From Arthrobacter sp. efr-133-TYG-118 (lineage in GTDB: Bacteria > Actinomycetota > Actinomycetes > Actinomycetales > Micrococcaceae): a stretch of DNA of 64,000 nucleotides. Made by a program: the position numbers and the translations under genes. Positions 42,901 through 51,855 of the stretch are shown here, piece by piece (the stretch's first letter is position 1; every line of letters begins with the position of its first letter). The stretch is taken from positions 98,524 through 162,523 of the forward strand of contig NZ_JARVRH010000001.1 in assembly GCF_030209755.1 (NCBI RefSeq), read 5' to 3'. A model generated the notes under the pieces. That model saw only the letters and a program-made list of their open reading frames with translations. It was not told where the DNA came from and made no database searches.

Positions 42901-43524
42901 ATGACAAAAAGAAATGTGCTCATTGGGGGACGCCTCTTCTTTGCCCTCTTGACACTTGCAGCCGTCGGGACACAGCTCACGGTCCACATCAGCTTGGGCT
43001 TTGATCCGTGGAACTTCTTCAGCTACTTCACCAATCTGTCCAACATCTTCGCGTCGGTGGTGCTGTTGATCAGCGGCTACCGCGTGCTGGTTGGCAAGCG
43101 GCCCAGCGAGCTCGACGACGCCACCCGGGGCACTGCGACGATCGCAATGGCCGTGGTGGGACTCGTTTTCGGCGCACTCCTCGCGGGACAGGACCTCGGC
43201 TCCTTGCTCCCCTGGGTCAACTTCGTCGTCCACTACCTCATGCCGGTTGTCATGGTGGCCGATTGGCTGTTCCAGCCCCCGCGCTCCAAGTTGACCGTCA
43301 AGCACCTCTGGTACTGGCTGCTCTACCCGGTTGCCTACCTCGTCTACAGCCTGATCCGCGGCTCCTTCGTAAACTGGTACGCCTATTGGTTCATCGACCC
43401 CATGCGCGCAGGCGGTTGGGGTGGAGTGGCGGTTTTCGCGGTGGCGATCTCCGTAGGATTCCTCGTGGTGAGCCTTGCCATGCTGGGGCTGGGAAACAAG
43501 CTCGAACGCCAAGTGAGCTACTGA
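42901..43524 (+). CDS. Pr6Pr family membrane protein
   Basis: A 207-residue membrane protein with six predicted helices. Family features are FFSYFTNLSNIFASVVLLISG after the first helix, the NFVVHYLMPVVMVADWLFQPP segment, and YPVAYLVYSLIRGSFVNWYAYWFIDP. Proteins of this group are uncharacterised; the fold is related to the FAR-17a/AIG1 family. It lies between radA and prfC and is followed by a large nested hairpin. Confidence 0.85.
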   Translation: MTKRNVLIGGRLFFALLTLAAVGTQLTVHISLGFDPWNFFSYFTNLSNIFASVVLLISGYRVLVGKRPSELDDATRGTATIAMAVVGLVFGALLAGQDLGSLLPWVNFVVHYLMPVVMVADWLFQPPRSKLTVKHLWYWLLYPVAYLVYSLIRGSFVNWYAYWFIDPMRAGGWGGVAVFAVAISVGFLVVSLAMLGLGNKLERQVSY

Positions 43525-43585
43525 ACGCCCCCCACCGGGCATGTCCACTCCACGACCCTGCCCGCCTGCCAACCCCGCCACCACC

Positions 43586-43664
43586 GGACATGTCCCCTGT
43601 TCGAACCAAGGACTGGACATAACAGGATTATGTCCAGTCCTCGGCTCGAACGAGGGGCATGTCC
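43586..43664. repeat. nested hairpin with repeated ATGTCC words
   Basis: A perfect 14-bp stem AGGACTGGACATAA (43609-43622) / complement (43628-43641) with a CAGGA loop is enclosed by GTTCGA (43599-43604) / TCGAAC (43646-43651) and by GGACATGTCCCC / GGGGCATGTCC at the outer ends. Position between convergent stops suggests a terminator, but the repeated ATGTCC/GGACAT word suggests a repeat element. Confidence 0.7.
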
Positions 43665-43689
43665 AGGGGATTACTTCGCCCTTGGAGGA

Positions 43690-45303
43690 CTATTTCGCCG
43701 GGTTGTGCGTGCCGATCGGGACCAGCGTCAGCTTCGGGTGGTTCTTCTCGATCCGGCGCAGAGCCCAGACATCGTTGAACAACGCAAGGTACTCGCCGTC
43801 GGACCTCAGCAGCACCTCAGCGCCCGGGACGTTGGCGAGCGCCGGCATGGCCTCCGCCGTCGAGATCCTCGCCATCGAGTACGGGAGGCGCTCCAAGCGC
43901 ATCGGGGCATTGAAGTCGTGGGCCATGCGGTCCTCCACTACTTCGAACTGCATGGGACCTACGGCCGCGAGCACGGGTGCCTGGTCGCCTCGGACGTCGG
44001 AACGGAGCACCTGGATGACGCCTTCGTGCTCAAGCTGCTCGATGCCGCGGCGGAATTGCTTGAAGCGGCTGGGGTCCTGGGACCTGGCCACCTGGAAATG
44101 CTCGGGGGCAAAGAGCGGAATGGCGGGGAATTCCACCGGTTCGTCCAGGAACAAGCTGTCCCCTACGCGGAGTGAGGACGCGTTGACCAAACCAACGACG
44201 TCGCCGGGGTAGGCCTCGTCGATGACTTCGCGTTCGCGCCCGAACACCTGCTGGGCGTACTTGGTGGCGAAGGACTTCCCGGTGCGTGTCTGCGTGACCA
44301 CCATGCCGCGCTCGAAGACACCGGAGCACACACGGATGAACGCAACGTGGTCGCGGTGGGCCTTGTTCATGCCGGCCTGGACCTTGAAGACGAACCCGGC
44401 GAAGGGAGCGTCAACGGAACGGGGTTCGCCGTCGATGTCCGGGCGGGGTGCGGCCGGAGGCGCGAAGTCCACGAGGGCGTCAAGGATCTCCTTGACGCCG
44501 AAGTTCAAGGCCGCCGAGCTGAAGAGAATGGGTGTCGCCGTTCCGGCGTGGAAGCTCTCCACGTTGAACTCAAGGTTTGATTCGATCACGAGTCCGGCTT
44601 CGTCGACGGCGTCGCTCCAGTTGTTGCCTTGGGTCTCGGCTGCTTCTTCCGGAGTGAAGTACTCGGTGATGGCGATGTTGGCGCCGGCATTGTTGCGCGC
44701 GAACCGTGCGAAGCGGTCGTTGCGCAGGTCCCAGACTCCACGGAAGTCGCCCGAAATGCCCACGGCCCACGTCAAGGGCATGGGCTGGAGTCCGGTGCGT
44801 TCCGTGATCTCGTCCATCAGCGCGAGGGCATCCAGGCCCGGGCGGTCCCATTTGTTGATGACCGTGATGATGGGCAGGTTCCGCTGCTTGCAGACCTCGA
44901 AGAGCTTCATGGTCTGCGTTTCCAGGCCCTTGGCGGCGTCCACGAGCATCACTGCGCAGTCGACGGCGGCCAGGACGCGGTAGGTGTCCTCGGAGAAGTC
45001 GGCGTGGCCCGGGGTGTCCAGAAGGTTGATCACGGTGTCCCGGTAGGAGAACTGCAATGCCGCGGAGCTGATGGAAATACCGCGGTCCTTTTCCATCTGC
45101 ATCCAGTCGGAAACAGTTTCCTTGCGGTTGGCCTTGCCGCTCGACGCACCGGCGGTGCCGATGACCTTGGCGTGCAGGGCAAGGGCTTCCGTAAGCGTGG
45201 ACTTGCCGGCGTCAGGGTGCGAAATAACCGCGAAAGTCCGACGCCGGGAGGCCTCGTGGTGAATTTCCTGGACTCGGGCGGGGCTCAGGACTTCTTGGGA
45301 CAC
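43690..45303 (-). CDS. prfC: peptide chain release factor 3
   Basis: A 537-residue translational GTPase that recycles RF1/RF2. It shows ISHPDAGKSTLTEAL (P-loop), the RF3-specific SDWMQMEKDRGISISSA switch region, DTPGHADFSEDTYRVL and NKWDRPG. The GTG at 45303 is the family-consistent start; the open frame further upstream has no family character. It is inserted between radA and disA relative to mycobacteria. Confidence 0.95.
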   Translation of the reverse strand: MSQEVLSPARVQEIHHEASRRRTFAVISHPDAGKSTLTEALALHAKVIGTAGASSGKANRKETVSDWMQMEKDRGISISSAALQFSYRDTVINLLDTPGHADFSEDTYRVLAAVDCAVMLVDAAKGLETQTMKLFEVCKQRNLPIITVINKWDRPGLDALALMDEITERTGLQPMPLTWAVGISGDFRGVWDLRNDRFARFARNNAGANIAITEYFTPEEAAETQGNNWSDAVDEAGLVIESNLEFNVESFHAGTATPILFSSAALNFGVKEILDALVDFAPPAAPRPDIDGEPRSVDAPFAGFVFKVQAGMNKAHRDHVAFIRVCSGVFERGMVVTQTRTGKSFATKYAQQVFGREREVIDEAYPGDVVGLVNASSLRVGDSLFLDEPVEFPAIPLFAPEHFQVARSQDPSRFKQFRRGIEQLEHEGVIQVLRSDVRGDQAPVLAAVGPMQFEVVEDRMAHDFNAPMRLERLPYSMARISTAEAMPALANVPGAEVLLRSDGEYLALFNDVWALRRIEKNHPKLTLVPIGTHNPAK

Positions 45304-45641
45304 GGTGCTACTTTCGCTGCGATCTGGGCGTTGCCCGCACTCTAACGACGGGCCGAACGTGGAATGGAGGCTGGATACGGGCCCTATGCCGACCGGGGGC
45401 CAACTCAGGGAGCGGCACGATTTGCGCGCCAGCCAAGATACCAAGTTTATCGCAGCCCGGGACCACGCCGGGGGCAGCGTCCCAAGGCCACCGCTTAACA
45501 GGATCGAAACGAGGTGCACAAACCTCCGAAATCACCTGCCGATAGTTTGAATCAATGGCGGACACATCCAGCCCGGATTGGAGCCATCCGCCAGGAAAAC
45601 ACCCGACCAGCCGACGATGGCATGAAAGGAACAGGGCATCA
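45304..45641. other. intergenic region upstream of prfC
   Basis: This 338-bp space holds the divergent promoters of prfC and the small gene at 45642. I see no strong hairpin, 32-bp-phased repeat, RNA gene or regulatory motif I can name. Confidence 0.5.
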
Positions 45642-45926
45642 ATGAAACCAGGGAATGACTTGTTCTACGATCCCCTCGGCCCCTCCCCCGTTGCGAACCC
45701 GGCCGCGAACTTCCCGGCGAACCCTGCCGGGTTCACGGAAGCGAACTCCGCCGCGCCCAGGAGTTGGCCGCAGCAAGGACACCGTCCGGACGCCAACACC
45801 GGTGGAACCCACGCTCCTGCGAGGCAAACGCATCCGGACACCGGAAGGGCCGCGGCCCGGGAAGCCGCCCTGCAGAGTGTGCGACGCGACCTTGAGCGAC
45901 TCGCGCGCCTTCGGACGGCTCCCTGA
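45642..45926 (+). CDS. small Asn/Pro/Ala-rich hypothetical protein
   Basis: A 94-residue frame with strong third-position GC bias. The N-terminal two thirds are Pro/Ala/Asn-rich and probably disordered (P-V-A-N-P-A-A-N-F-P-A-N-P-A-G). The C-terminal end is a charged helix (AAREAALQSVRRDLERLARLR). AAAGGAA precedes the ATG at a slightly long distance. No family is recognised; an open frame further upstream to 45555 looks non-coding. Confidence 0.45.
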   Translation: MKPGNDLFYDPLGPSPVANPAANFPANPAGFTEANSAAPRSWPQQGHRPDANTGGTHAPARQTHPDTGRAAAREAALQSVRRDLERLARLRTAP

Positions 45927-46161
45927 GGGTCCCGGGGACCGAGCTGAAAGTGGCGGTCCGGGGGCCGCCGTCGAACGCGTTTCGAAGCACCCGCCACATA
46001 ACCTTCTTTGGGGCACTTTAAGGCTCGCCTGTGCGGTTCTTGCCGGTCTATACCTCTATCATTGAGCTTGCGGGAAACGTAGCATTTTGATCCCGTCGAC
46101 TCATTGCTGAAAACCGGCATACTTGCGGGCGCGCCTGCCTGCACCTTTGAAGGGAACACCT

Positions 46162-47238
46162 ATGGCTCGGAGCCCCGAAGAATCGCTCAAGGCGACTCTG
46201 GGCAGGGTGGCCCCCGGAACACCGCTGCGCGACGGCCTGGAACGCATCCTCCGTGGGCGCACTGGCGCCCTCATTGTGCTGGGAACGGACCGGACCATCG
46301 AGTCCATCTGCTCCGGCGGCTTTGAAATCGGCATCGATTTCTCCCCCACGAGGCTCCGTGAGCTCGCGAAGATGGACGGTGCCATCATCTGCGACAAGGA
46401 CGCCGGGAACATCCTTCGTGCCGCAGTACAACTTGTGCCGGACTCCAGCATCGAGACCCAGGAATCAGGAACGCGTCACAGGACGGCCGAGCGCGTGGCC
46501 ATCCAGACCGGAGTGCCGGTGATTTCGGTCAGCCAGTCCATGCAGATCATCGCCCTCTACGTCAACGGCCTGCGGCACGTGCTGGAGGGCTCAGAGAAAG
46601 TCCTCGCCCGCGCCAACCAGGCTCTCGCAACCCTCGAACGCTACAGCGCCCGCCTGGACCAGGTCACCAGTGCCCTGTCGGCCCTCGAAATCGAAGCCAT
46701 GGTCACCGTCCGGGATGTGGCTGTCACCCTTCAGCGCCAGGAAATGGTCCGGCGCATTGCCGAGGAAATCGCACAGTACGTCTTGGAGCTGGGTGAGGAC
46801 GGCAGGTTGCTCTCGCTGCAGTTGGAGGAGCTCACCACCGGCCGCGGTCCGGGCAGCGACGTGATCATCCGCGACTACGCCGGCGCAGACGCCTCGCCCG
46901 AGGACATCGACGGCGCGGTGCAGGCCCTTCTGGATCTTGGCCCGGCCGAGCTGATTGATCTGGGCAAGATCGCCGGGATCATCGGGTTCGCCGGGGGCAT
47001 GGACGTGCTCGACGCCGGTGTGCAGCCGCGCGGTTACCGCCTCTTGTCCGGGCTGAAGTCGGTTCCGAAAGCCGTGGCCGACCGTTTGGTGGAGCACTTC
47101 GGTGGACTTCAGCACCTCATGGCCGCCACTATCGACGATCTCATGACCGTGGACGGCATCGGCGACCAGCGTGCCCGAACCGTCCGCGAAGGGCTCAGCC
47201 GCATGGCCGAAGCCAGCCTGCTGGACAGGTTCCTCTAA
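46162..47238 (+). CDS. disA: DNA integrity scanning diadenylate cyclase DisA
   Basis: A 358-residue octameric enzyme that makes c-di-AMP from two ATP and senses branched DNA. The N-terminal DAC domain has DGA (72-74) and RHRTA (105-109), both needed for catalysis. A linker helix domain follows, and the C-terminal helix-hairpin-helix DNA-binding domain contains MTVDGIGDQRARTVREGL. AAGGGAAC lies upstream of the ATG. The 235 bp before it show no riboswitch I can name. Confidence 0.96.
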   Translation: MARSPEESLKATLGRVAPGTPLRDGLERILRGRTGALIVLGTDRTIESICSGGFEIGIDFSPTRLRELAKMDGAIICDKDAGNILRAAVQLVPDSSIETQESGTRHRTAERVAIQTGVPVISVSQSMQIIALYVNGLRHVLEGSEKVLARANQALATLERYSARLDQVTSALSALEIEAMVTVRDVAVTLQRQEMVRRIAEEIAQYVLELGEDGRLLSLQLEELTTGRGPGSDVIIRDYAGADASPEDIDGAVQALLDLGPAELIDLGKIAGIIGFAGGMDVLDAGVQPRGYRLLSGLKSVPKAVADRLVEHFGGLQHLMAATIDDLMTVDGIGDQRARTVREGLSRMAEASLLDRFL

Positions 47239-47954
47239 CCCAGCTGGAAGACGGCCTTGGTGCTCGCCTTGTTTCCCAGTACGGCCTTGAAGGTGTACGT
47301 ACCGGTGGCTGGCTTGGCCGAGATTACGCCACAGCCCTCCGTCGTCCGGTTACGTTGCCACGGGAAGTTGGCGATCTCGCTCTTGCCCGGATCGATCTGC
47401 TTCACGAGGTCATCGCCCTTTGCTTGGCAATCCTTGGAGGAGAAAATCCGGTCTTCGCCGCTCATCACCAGGAACTCCATCTGGGACGTGCCGACATTGA
47501 CCTGGCACGGTGCTGCTCCGCCGTTGGTGATCTTCATGCTCAGCACGGGGTTCTGCCCGGCCGCATAGGCAGGCTGGTCCGTGGACGCCGTTACCGTCAC
47601 CAGATTGAGGTCGCACACCGGCGTGGCCGTGGGCGTTGTAGCGGCCGCGATGGGATCCGTCGAAGGGGCCTGGCTCGCAGGAGCGGCTCCGACTGCCTGG
47701 GTCTTGGATGCGCCGGGATCAGCTTTGCTTGCAAGGGATGAACTCATAGCAACGACCCCGGCCACGAGCATCGCCAGGACCACCAGGAGGGCACCGAAGA
47801 CCACCAGCCTCCGACGCCGGTAAACGGCAGGGCTTGTTCGTCGCCTTTGGGGCCGGGCCCCATTCGCCGAACGGTTTGCACCTCCGGTCCGGGCAGGGCT
47901 TTTTGCCGACGGCGACGTGCGCGCCCTCGGCGGTTGCTTGCCCTTGTTGACCAT
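47235..47954 (-). CDS. membrane-anchored exported protein, DisA-adjacent
   Basis: A 239-residue protein: a basic cytoplasmic N-terminus (about 48 residues), one membrane helix (LVVFGALLVVLAMLVAGVVAM), an Ala/Thr/Pro-rich linker, and an extracellular beta-rich domain with two Cys (VCDLNLVTVTASTDQPAYAAGQ, EGCGVISAKPATGTYTFKAVLG). The domain resembles bacterial immunoglobulin-like folds. It is convergent with disA, overlapping by four bases, in the position held by Rv3587c in mycobacteria. Function unknown. Confidence 0.82.
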   Translation of the reverse strand: MVNKGKQPPRARTSPSAKSPARTGGANRSANGARPQRRRTSPAVYRRRRLVVFGALLVVLAMLVAGVVAMSSSLASKADPGASKTQAVGAAPASQAPSTDPIAAATTPTATPVCDLNLVTVTASTDQPAYAAGQNPVLSMKITNGGAAPCQVNVGTSQMEFLVMSGEDRIFSSKDCQAKGDDLVKQIDPGKSEIANFPWQRNRTTEGCGVISAKPATGTYTFKAVLGNKASTKAVFQLG

Positions 47955-48116
47955 GCTTCTAGGCTAGGCAACGCAAGGCCGGGATGACGCCGCACCACGC
48001 CGCCGGGGCCTGATCGGAGCCAGTATGACCTACGTCATTCCCGGCCGACTCCACTACAGTGGATGGCAGGAATCGGCCGCCAACAGGGCCCGCCACGAAC
48101 CGCAGCAAGGATCTCC

Positions 48117-49085
48117 ATGTCACTGCCAGGCGCCGCTGAACTTGCCGGCCCCCATCACCTCACGGACTTGCACCAGTCCATGGACCGCTGGTTCTCCGAG
48201 GTGGCCCGCGCATTGCCGTGGAGATCACCCGACTGCAGCCCGTGGGGAATCCTGGTCAGCGAGGTGATGCTTCAGCAGACTCCGGTAGTTCGCGTCCTCC
48301 CGGTGTGGGAAGACTGGATGGAACGCTGGCCGGAACCAGCGGATCTCGCAAAGCAACCCGCGGGCGAGGCCGTGCGACATTGGGGCAGGCTCGGTTATCC
48401 CCGCCGGGCGCTCAGGCTCCACGCGGCCGCCGTCGCGATCGTGGAACAGCATGGCGGCAGGGTGCCGGACACGCACGCATCGCTGTTGAGCCTTCCGGGC
48501 GTCGGCGACTATACGGCAGCGGCCGTGGCTGCTTTTGCGTTCGGGCGCCGCGAAACCGTGGTGGACACGAACATCCGGCGAGTGCATGCCCGGCTCGTTT
48601 CGGGACTTGCGCTGCCGGCGCCGTCGCTCACTGCGTCTGAGATGCGCCTCGCTGAATCACTCATGCCCGACGACGTCAAGCTCTCCGTCCGCTGGAACGC
48701 TTCCGTCATGGAACTCGGAGCGCTGGTGTGCACCGCCCGTTCCCCCAAGTGCCCGGACTGCCCTGTCCGCGATTCCTGCGCGTGGCTGGCCGCAGGTGAG
48801 CCCCCGCCAACGTACACGCCCAAAGGCCAGGCATGGCACGGCACAGACCGGCAGCTGCGGGGTGCCGTCATGGCCGTATTGCGCGTGGCCGATTCGCCGG
48901 TAGCCCCTGAACTGTTCGAGCGCCCCGCGGCCGACCTCGGTTTCGCCGCCGATGGCGCGGCCGTCCCGCTGGCTGCCCTGCACCGCTTGAATTCTGCCCC
49001 GGAGCAGCTGGAACGGGCTCTCGAGGGGCTCCTGCGGGACGGCTTGGCCGAGATGCACGACGGCGGACTGCGGCTCCCGGCCTAG
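48117..49085 (+). CDS. mutY: A/G-specific adenine glycosylase MutY
   Basis: A 322-residue base excision enzyme that removes adenine opposite 8-oxoguanine. Catalytic Glu49 (SEVMLQQT), the LPGVGDYTA hairpin and Asp150 (VVDTNIRRVHAR) are present. The iron-sulphur cluster ligands are C205, C212, C215 and C221. There is no full C-terminal NUDIX-like 8-oxoG domain; the tail is short, as in other actinobacterial MutY. AAGGA is five bases before the ATG. Confidence 0.94.
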   Translation: MSLPGAAELAGPHHLTDLHQSMDRWFSEVARALPWRSPDCSPWGILVSEVMLQQTPVVRVLPVWEDWMERWPEPADLAKQPAGEAVRHWGRLGYPRRALRLHAAAVAIVEQHGGRVPDTHASLLSLPGVGDYTAAAVAAFAFGRRETVVDTNIRRVHARLVSGLALPAPSLTASEMRLAESLMPDDVKLSVRWNASVMELGALVCTARSPKCPDCPVRDSCAWLAAGEPPPTYTPKGQAWHGTDRQLRGAVMAVLRVADSPVAPELFERPAADLGFAADGAAVPLAALHRLNSAPEQLERALEGLLRDGLAEMHDGGLRLPA

Positions 49086-49121
49086 GCTTCCGTTTGCGCT
49101 GGTTCCGCTACGGTGCTTCCT

Positions 49122-49790
49122 TCACGACGTGGCCGGTTTGCGCGCTGGCTTGCGGGCTAGAAGGTAGGCCTGCCGGGTTTTCTCGTACCTGTCGTCCGGT
49201 TCGCGGAGAAGCTGCGCTTCGACAACAAAGCCGGCCTGAAGGAGGAGTTCCGTGATGCGTTCAGGCGGCAAGCGGTAGGCATCGAGGTCGATCTCGTGGC
49301 CATAGGCGAAGTCCAAGTGCCTGGGTTCGTCGCCGGCCTGAAAGGCGAGCAGCAGCAAGCCGCCGTCCAGGAGGATCCGGTGGAATTCGGCGAACACCCC
49401 CGGCAAACGGGCCGGCGGCGTATGGATGATCGAATACCAAGCGACGATGCCACCCAAGGTGCCGTCCGCCAGCTCCAGGGCCTCCATCGATCCTTCATCA
49501 AACCGCAGGCCGGGGTGGTCCTTGCGGGCTACTGCCACCATCTCCGGCGAGAGGTCGATGCCGAAAGCCGCCAGGCCGAGGGAATCCAGGTGCGCCGTAA
49601 TCCGTCCAGGCCCGCAACCAATATCGGCAACCGTCCCACTTCCAGAAGCGTCCACGAGCTCGGCAAAAGTGCCGAGCATGGCCCGGTCAAAGGGTTTGGT
49701 GTCGAGTTCGTTGCGCAGGAGTTCGGCGTAGTCGGCAGCTACCGCGTTGTAAGCGGAGCGGGTGGCATGCACATCCGAGGGTTGAGTCAT
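49122..49790 (-). CDS. class I SAM-dependent methyltransferase
   Basis: A 222-residue methyltransferase with motif I VADIGCGPGRITAHL, motif II FGIDLSPEMVAVAR and the post-motif AWYSIIHTPPARLPGVFAEFHRILLDGGLLLLAFQ. The start at 49790 (M-T-Q-P-S-D) matches the usual family beginning T-R-S-A-Y-N-A-V-A-A-D-Y. A much longer open frame upstream lacks family character. Substrate unknown. Confidence 0.88.
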   Translation of the reverse strand: MTQPSDVHATRSAYNAVAADYAELLRNELDTKPFDRAMLGTFAELVDASGSGTVADIGCGPGRITAHLDSLGLAAFGIDLSPEMVAVARKDHPGLRFDEGSMEALELADGTLGGIVAWYSIIHTPPARLPGVFAEFHRILLDGGLLLLAFQAGDEPRHLDFAYGHEIDLDAYRLPPERITELLLQAGFVVEAQLLREPDDRYEKTRQAYLLARKPARKPATS

Positions 49791-49971
49791 GCAAAGTACC
49801 CTATTCTTTGCGGCCGGCTTATTCCCTGCGCTCGGCAGAAAACCCTGTCGAACCGGCCGTGACTTGGCTTTGAGGTCGCGGAGCCGCAACGATCCGCAGA
49901 TGTCGGTAACGATGTGCCTGCCAGTTGCAGGCATCCCGCTCCGGGCCCCGGCTCCGGGATTATTCTCAAGT

Positions 49972-50460
49972 ATGCGCAGGTTGTGGGCCGCCATTGCATT
50001 GACCACGACGGCGGCGCTCTGGTCGGGATGCGAACCTCAAGGCACCGTTTGTCCGGCAATTGCGATGGCCCCCGTAGTGTCCCTGACAATCACGGCAGAA
50101 TACGCGCCAACGATCAAAACCGTCCATTTGAAGGCATGCCAAGACGGGAAATGCCGCGAGGCCGACCTGGATTTGCGCCCGGGCAGCGTGTCGGCACCTC
50201 AGTCCTGCGGCCCTGAACCCGAGGGGTCATGCTCTGCCATCACGTCACCGGACGGCACCCGCTACGGCTTCCTGAACATGGGAACACTGACGTCCTCGCC
50301 CATCGATGCCGAAGTGACTGGCACGGGCACAAACGGCGCGACGTTGCCGGCCAGGACACTCAGCTTTACACCCATAAGCGCCAAACCGTGGGGCGAGCAG
50401 TGCCAGACCACCATCAAGGCAAGCCTCTTGCTCGATGCCCACGGTCTGCGGCAGTCCTGA
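49972..50460 (+). CDS. putative lipoprotein
   Basis: A 162-residue exported protein with a signal peptide ending in the lipobox L-W-S-G-C (Cys20 approximately). The mature part has four further Cys in the pattern LKACQDGKCREADLDL and SCGPEPEGSCSAI, probably two disulphides in a small beta domain. No named family recognised. It converges on dhaM. Confidence 0.72.
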   Translation: MRRLWAAIALTTTAALWSGCEPQGTVCPAIAMAPVVSLTITAEYAPTIKTVHLKACQDGKCREADLDLRPGSVSAPQSCGPEPEGSCSAITSPDGTRYGFLNMGTLTSSPIDAEVTGTGTNGATLPARTLSFTPISAKPWGEQCQTTIKASLLLDAHGLRQS

Positions 50461-50506
50461 ACTCCCGGCGGCAAATCTCGGCGCGGCCTCGGATCTCTCC
50501 GCAGCG

Positions 50507-51202
50507 TCAGATCTCGCCGAATCCCTGTTCCACCAGCCGCCTGACGTAGTCCACGGCTTTCGATGAATCTTTTCCCCAAGCCTCGACTCTGAGCTTGCCG
50601 CCCTTGCCCACTGCGAGGCTCATGAGTTCCATAATGGATGTGCCATCGACGCCGTTTACGGTTGCCTCGACATCCAGGCCCGCGAGTCCGCCCGCAATTT
50701 TCGCCGCAGGCCTGGCGTGCATTCCCATGGGGTTGATGAGCTCGAACTCGCCGCTTTCCGCAGGTTCGCCCCTGCCTTGGGATTCAGCCCGCCCGGCGCC
50801 ATCAAAAGCGGGCTCCGGACCAAATCGAACCGCCTCCGCGGAGGCCTTCACTGCGGCCGCCAAGGCGCCACCCTGGGTGGCCACCGCGGCGGCAACGAGG
50901 CCCTCCACCAAGGGAGCGTCGGCAAGGAGGACTTTGTCCGGCTCGCTGCAGAACTCGGCCGCTGATTCTGCCGTCATGACCGCGGAACCAAGGTCCATCA
51001 GGACCACCACGCCATCCCCTGCGGCCTCCCCAAGTCCCGCCTCGAATGCGGCGATCGTTTTCTCCAGGTCCGTGCCAATCCTGCCATCATCCGTGCCGCC
51101 GACGGCGTAGAACCGCACATCGGGGGCCATCTGCGCGGCCAATTCCACCGCACCTTCCGCGATCTTCCGGCTGTGCGAGACCACCACCAAGCCCACCGTC
51201 AT
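50507..51202 (-). CDS. dhaM: dihydroxyacetone kinase phosphotransferase subunit DhaM (EIIA-HPr fusion)
   Basis: A 231-residue two-domain protein. The EIIA-mannose-type domain (1-125) has the active His10 (VVVSHSRKIAEG). A linker leads to an HPr-like domain (about 150-231) with His162 in GMHARPAAKI. It passes phosphate from the PTS to ADP bound on DhaL. The E. coli DhaM has a further EI-like domain, missing here. It overlaps dhaL by four bases. Confidence 0.93.
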   Translation of the reverse strand: MTVGLVVVSHSRKIAEGAVELAAQMAPDVRFYAVGGTDDGRIGTDLEKTIAAFEAGLGEAAGDGVVVLMDLGSAVMTAESAAEFCSEPDKVLLADAPLVEGLVAAAVATQGGALAAAVKASAEAVRFGPEPAFDGAGRAESQGRGEPAESGEFELINPMGMHARPAAKIAGGLAGLDVEATVNGVDGTSIMELMSLAVGKGGKLRVEAWGKDSSKAVDYVRRLVEQGFGEI

Positions 51203-51855
51203 TCAGCGGCCCCATCGGGGAATCCCGCAGCGGTAGCGGCTGCGCGCAACAACAGGGCAGAAGACGCAGCCCCGGGATCGCGGTGACCGGCGCTGCGTTC
51301 ACCGAGGTAACTGGCGCGACCCTTGCGGGCTACCAACGGATCAGTCGTGACGGCCCCAACCTCGGCAGCCTCGGCCGCCGCAGCCAGCACCGCCACAGCA
51401 TCTCCACCGGCCACCAGGACCTCGTCCGCCGCTTCCACAGCCGGAGACCAGGCATCCACCATGGTTTTGTCGCCCAGCTCCGCCTTGCCCCTGGCAACGA
51501 TTCCGTCTCGTGCCGCAGTCAGTGCTCCGGCGAGCGCCACTGCATCAACGTCCGCGTTTTCTCCCAGCGCGGTGGCCGCCCGGAGATATGCGGTTCCATA
51601 CAGCGGTCCGGCTGCCCCGCCCACCTTGGACATCAGGGCCATCGCGGCCAGCTTCAGGGCTGCGCCGGGTGTCTCCGGTGGAGTCTGGGCAAGTTTCTCC
51701 ATGACGGCTTGGAATCCCCGGTCCATGTTTTCGCCGTGGTCCGAGTCGCCAATAGCACGGTCCAAGGCAATCAACTCCTCCCGGTGCTCAGACATGAGCC
51801 GAGCGGAAAGTGTCAACCATTGGACCGCCCATTCGACCCCCAGGCCCACTGTCAC
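51199..51855 (-). CDS. dhaL: dihydroxyacetone kinase ADP-binding subunit DhaL
   Basis: A 218-residue helical subunit that holds ADP as a permanent cofactor. The magnesium-binding Asp cluster is in [14 protein letters not shown] (D32, D37, D39), and [15 protein letters not shown] is the nucleotide loop. The GTG start in a GTGA overlap with dhaK is chosen; a TTG nine bases upstream is less likely. Confidence 0.93.
   Translation of the reverse strand: MTVGLGVEWAVQWLTLSARLMSEHREELIALDRAIGDSDHGENMDRGFQAVMEKLAQTPPETPGAALKLAAMALMSKVGGAAGPLYGTAYLRAATALGENADVDAVALAGALTAARDGIVARGKAELGDKTMVDAWSPAVEAADEVLVAGGDAVAVLAAAAEAAEVGAVTTDPLVARKGRASYLGERSAGHRDPGAASSALLLRAAATAAGFPDGAAE

Noticed and set aside
45927..46161. 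c-di-AMP (ydaO-type) riboswitch upstream of disA
   Set aside because: GC-rich stretches are present, but the characteristic conserved blocks could not be found.
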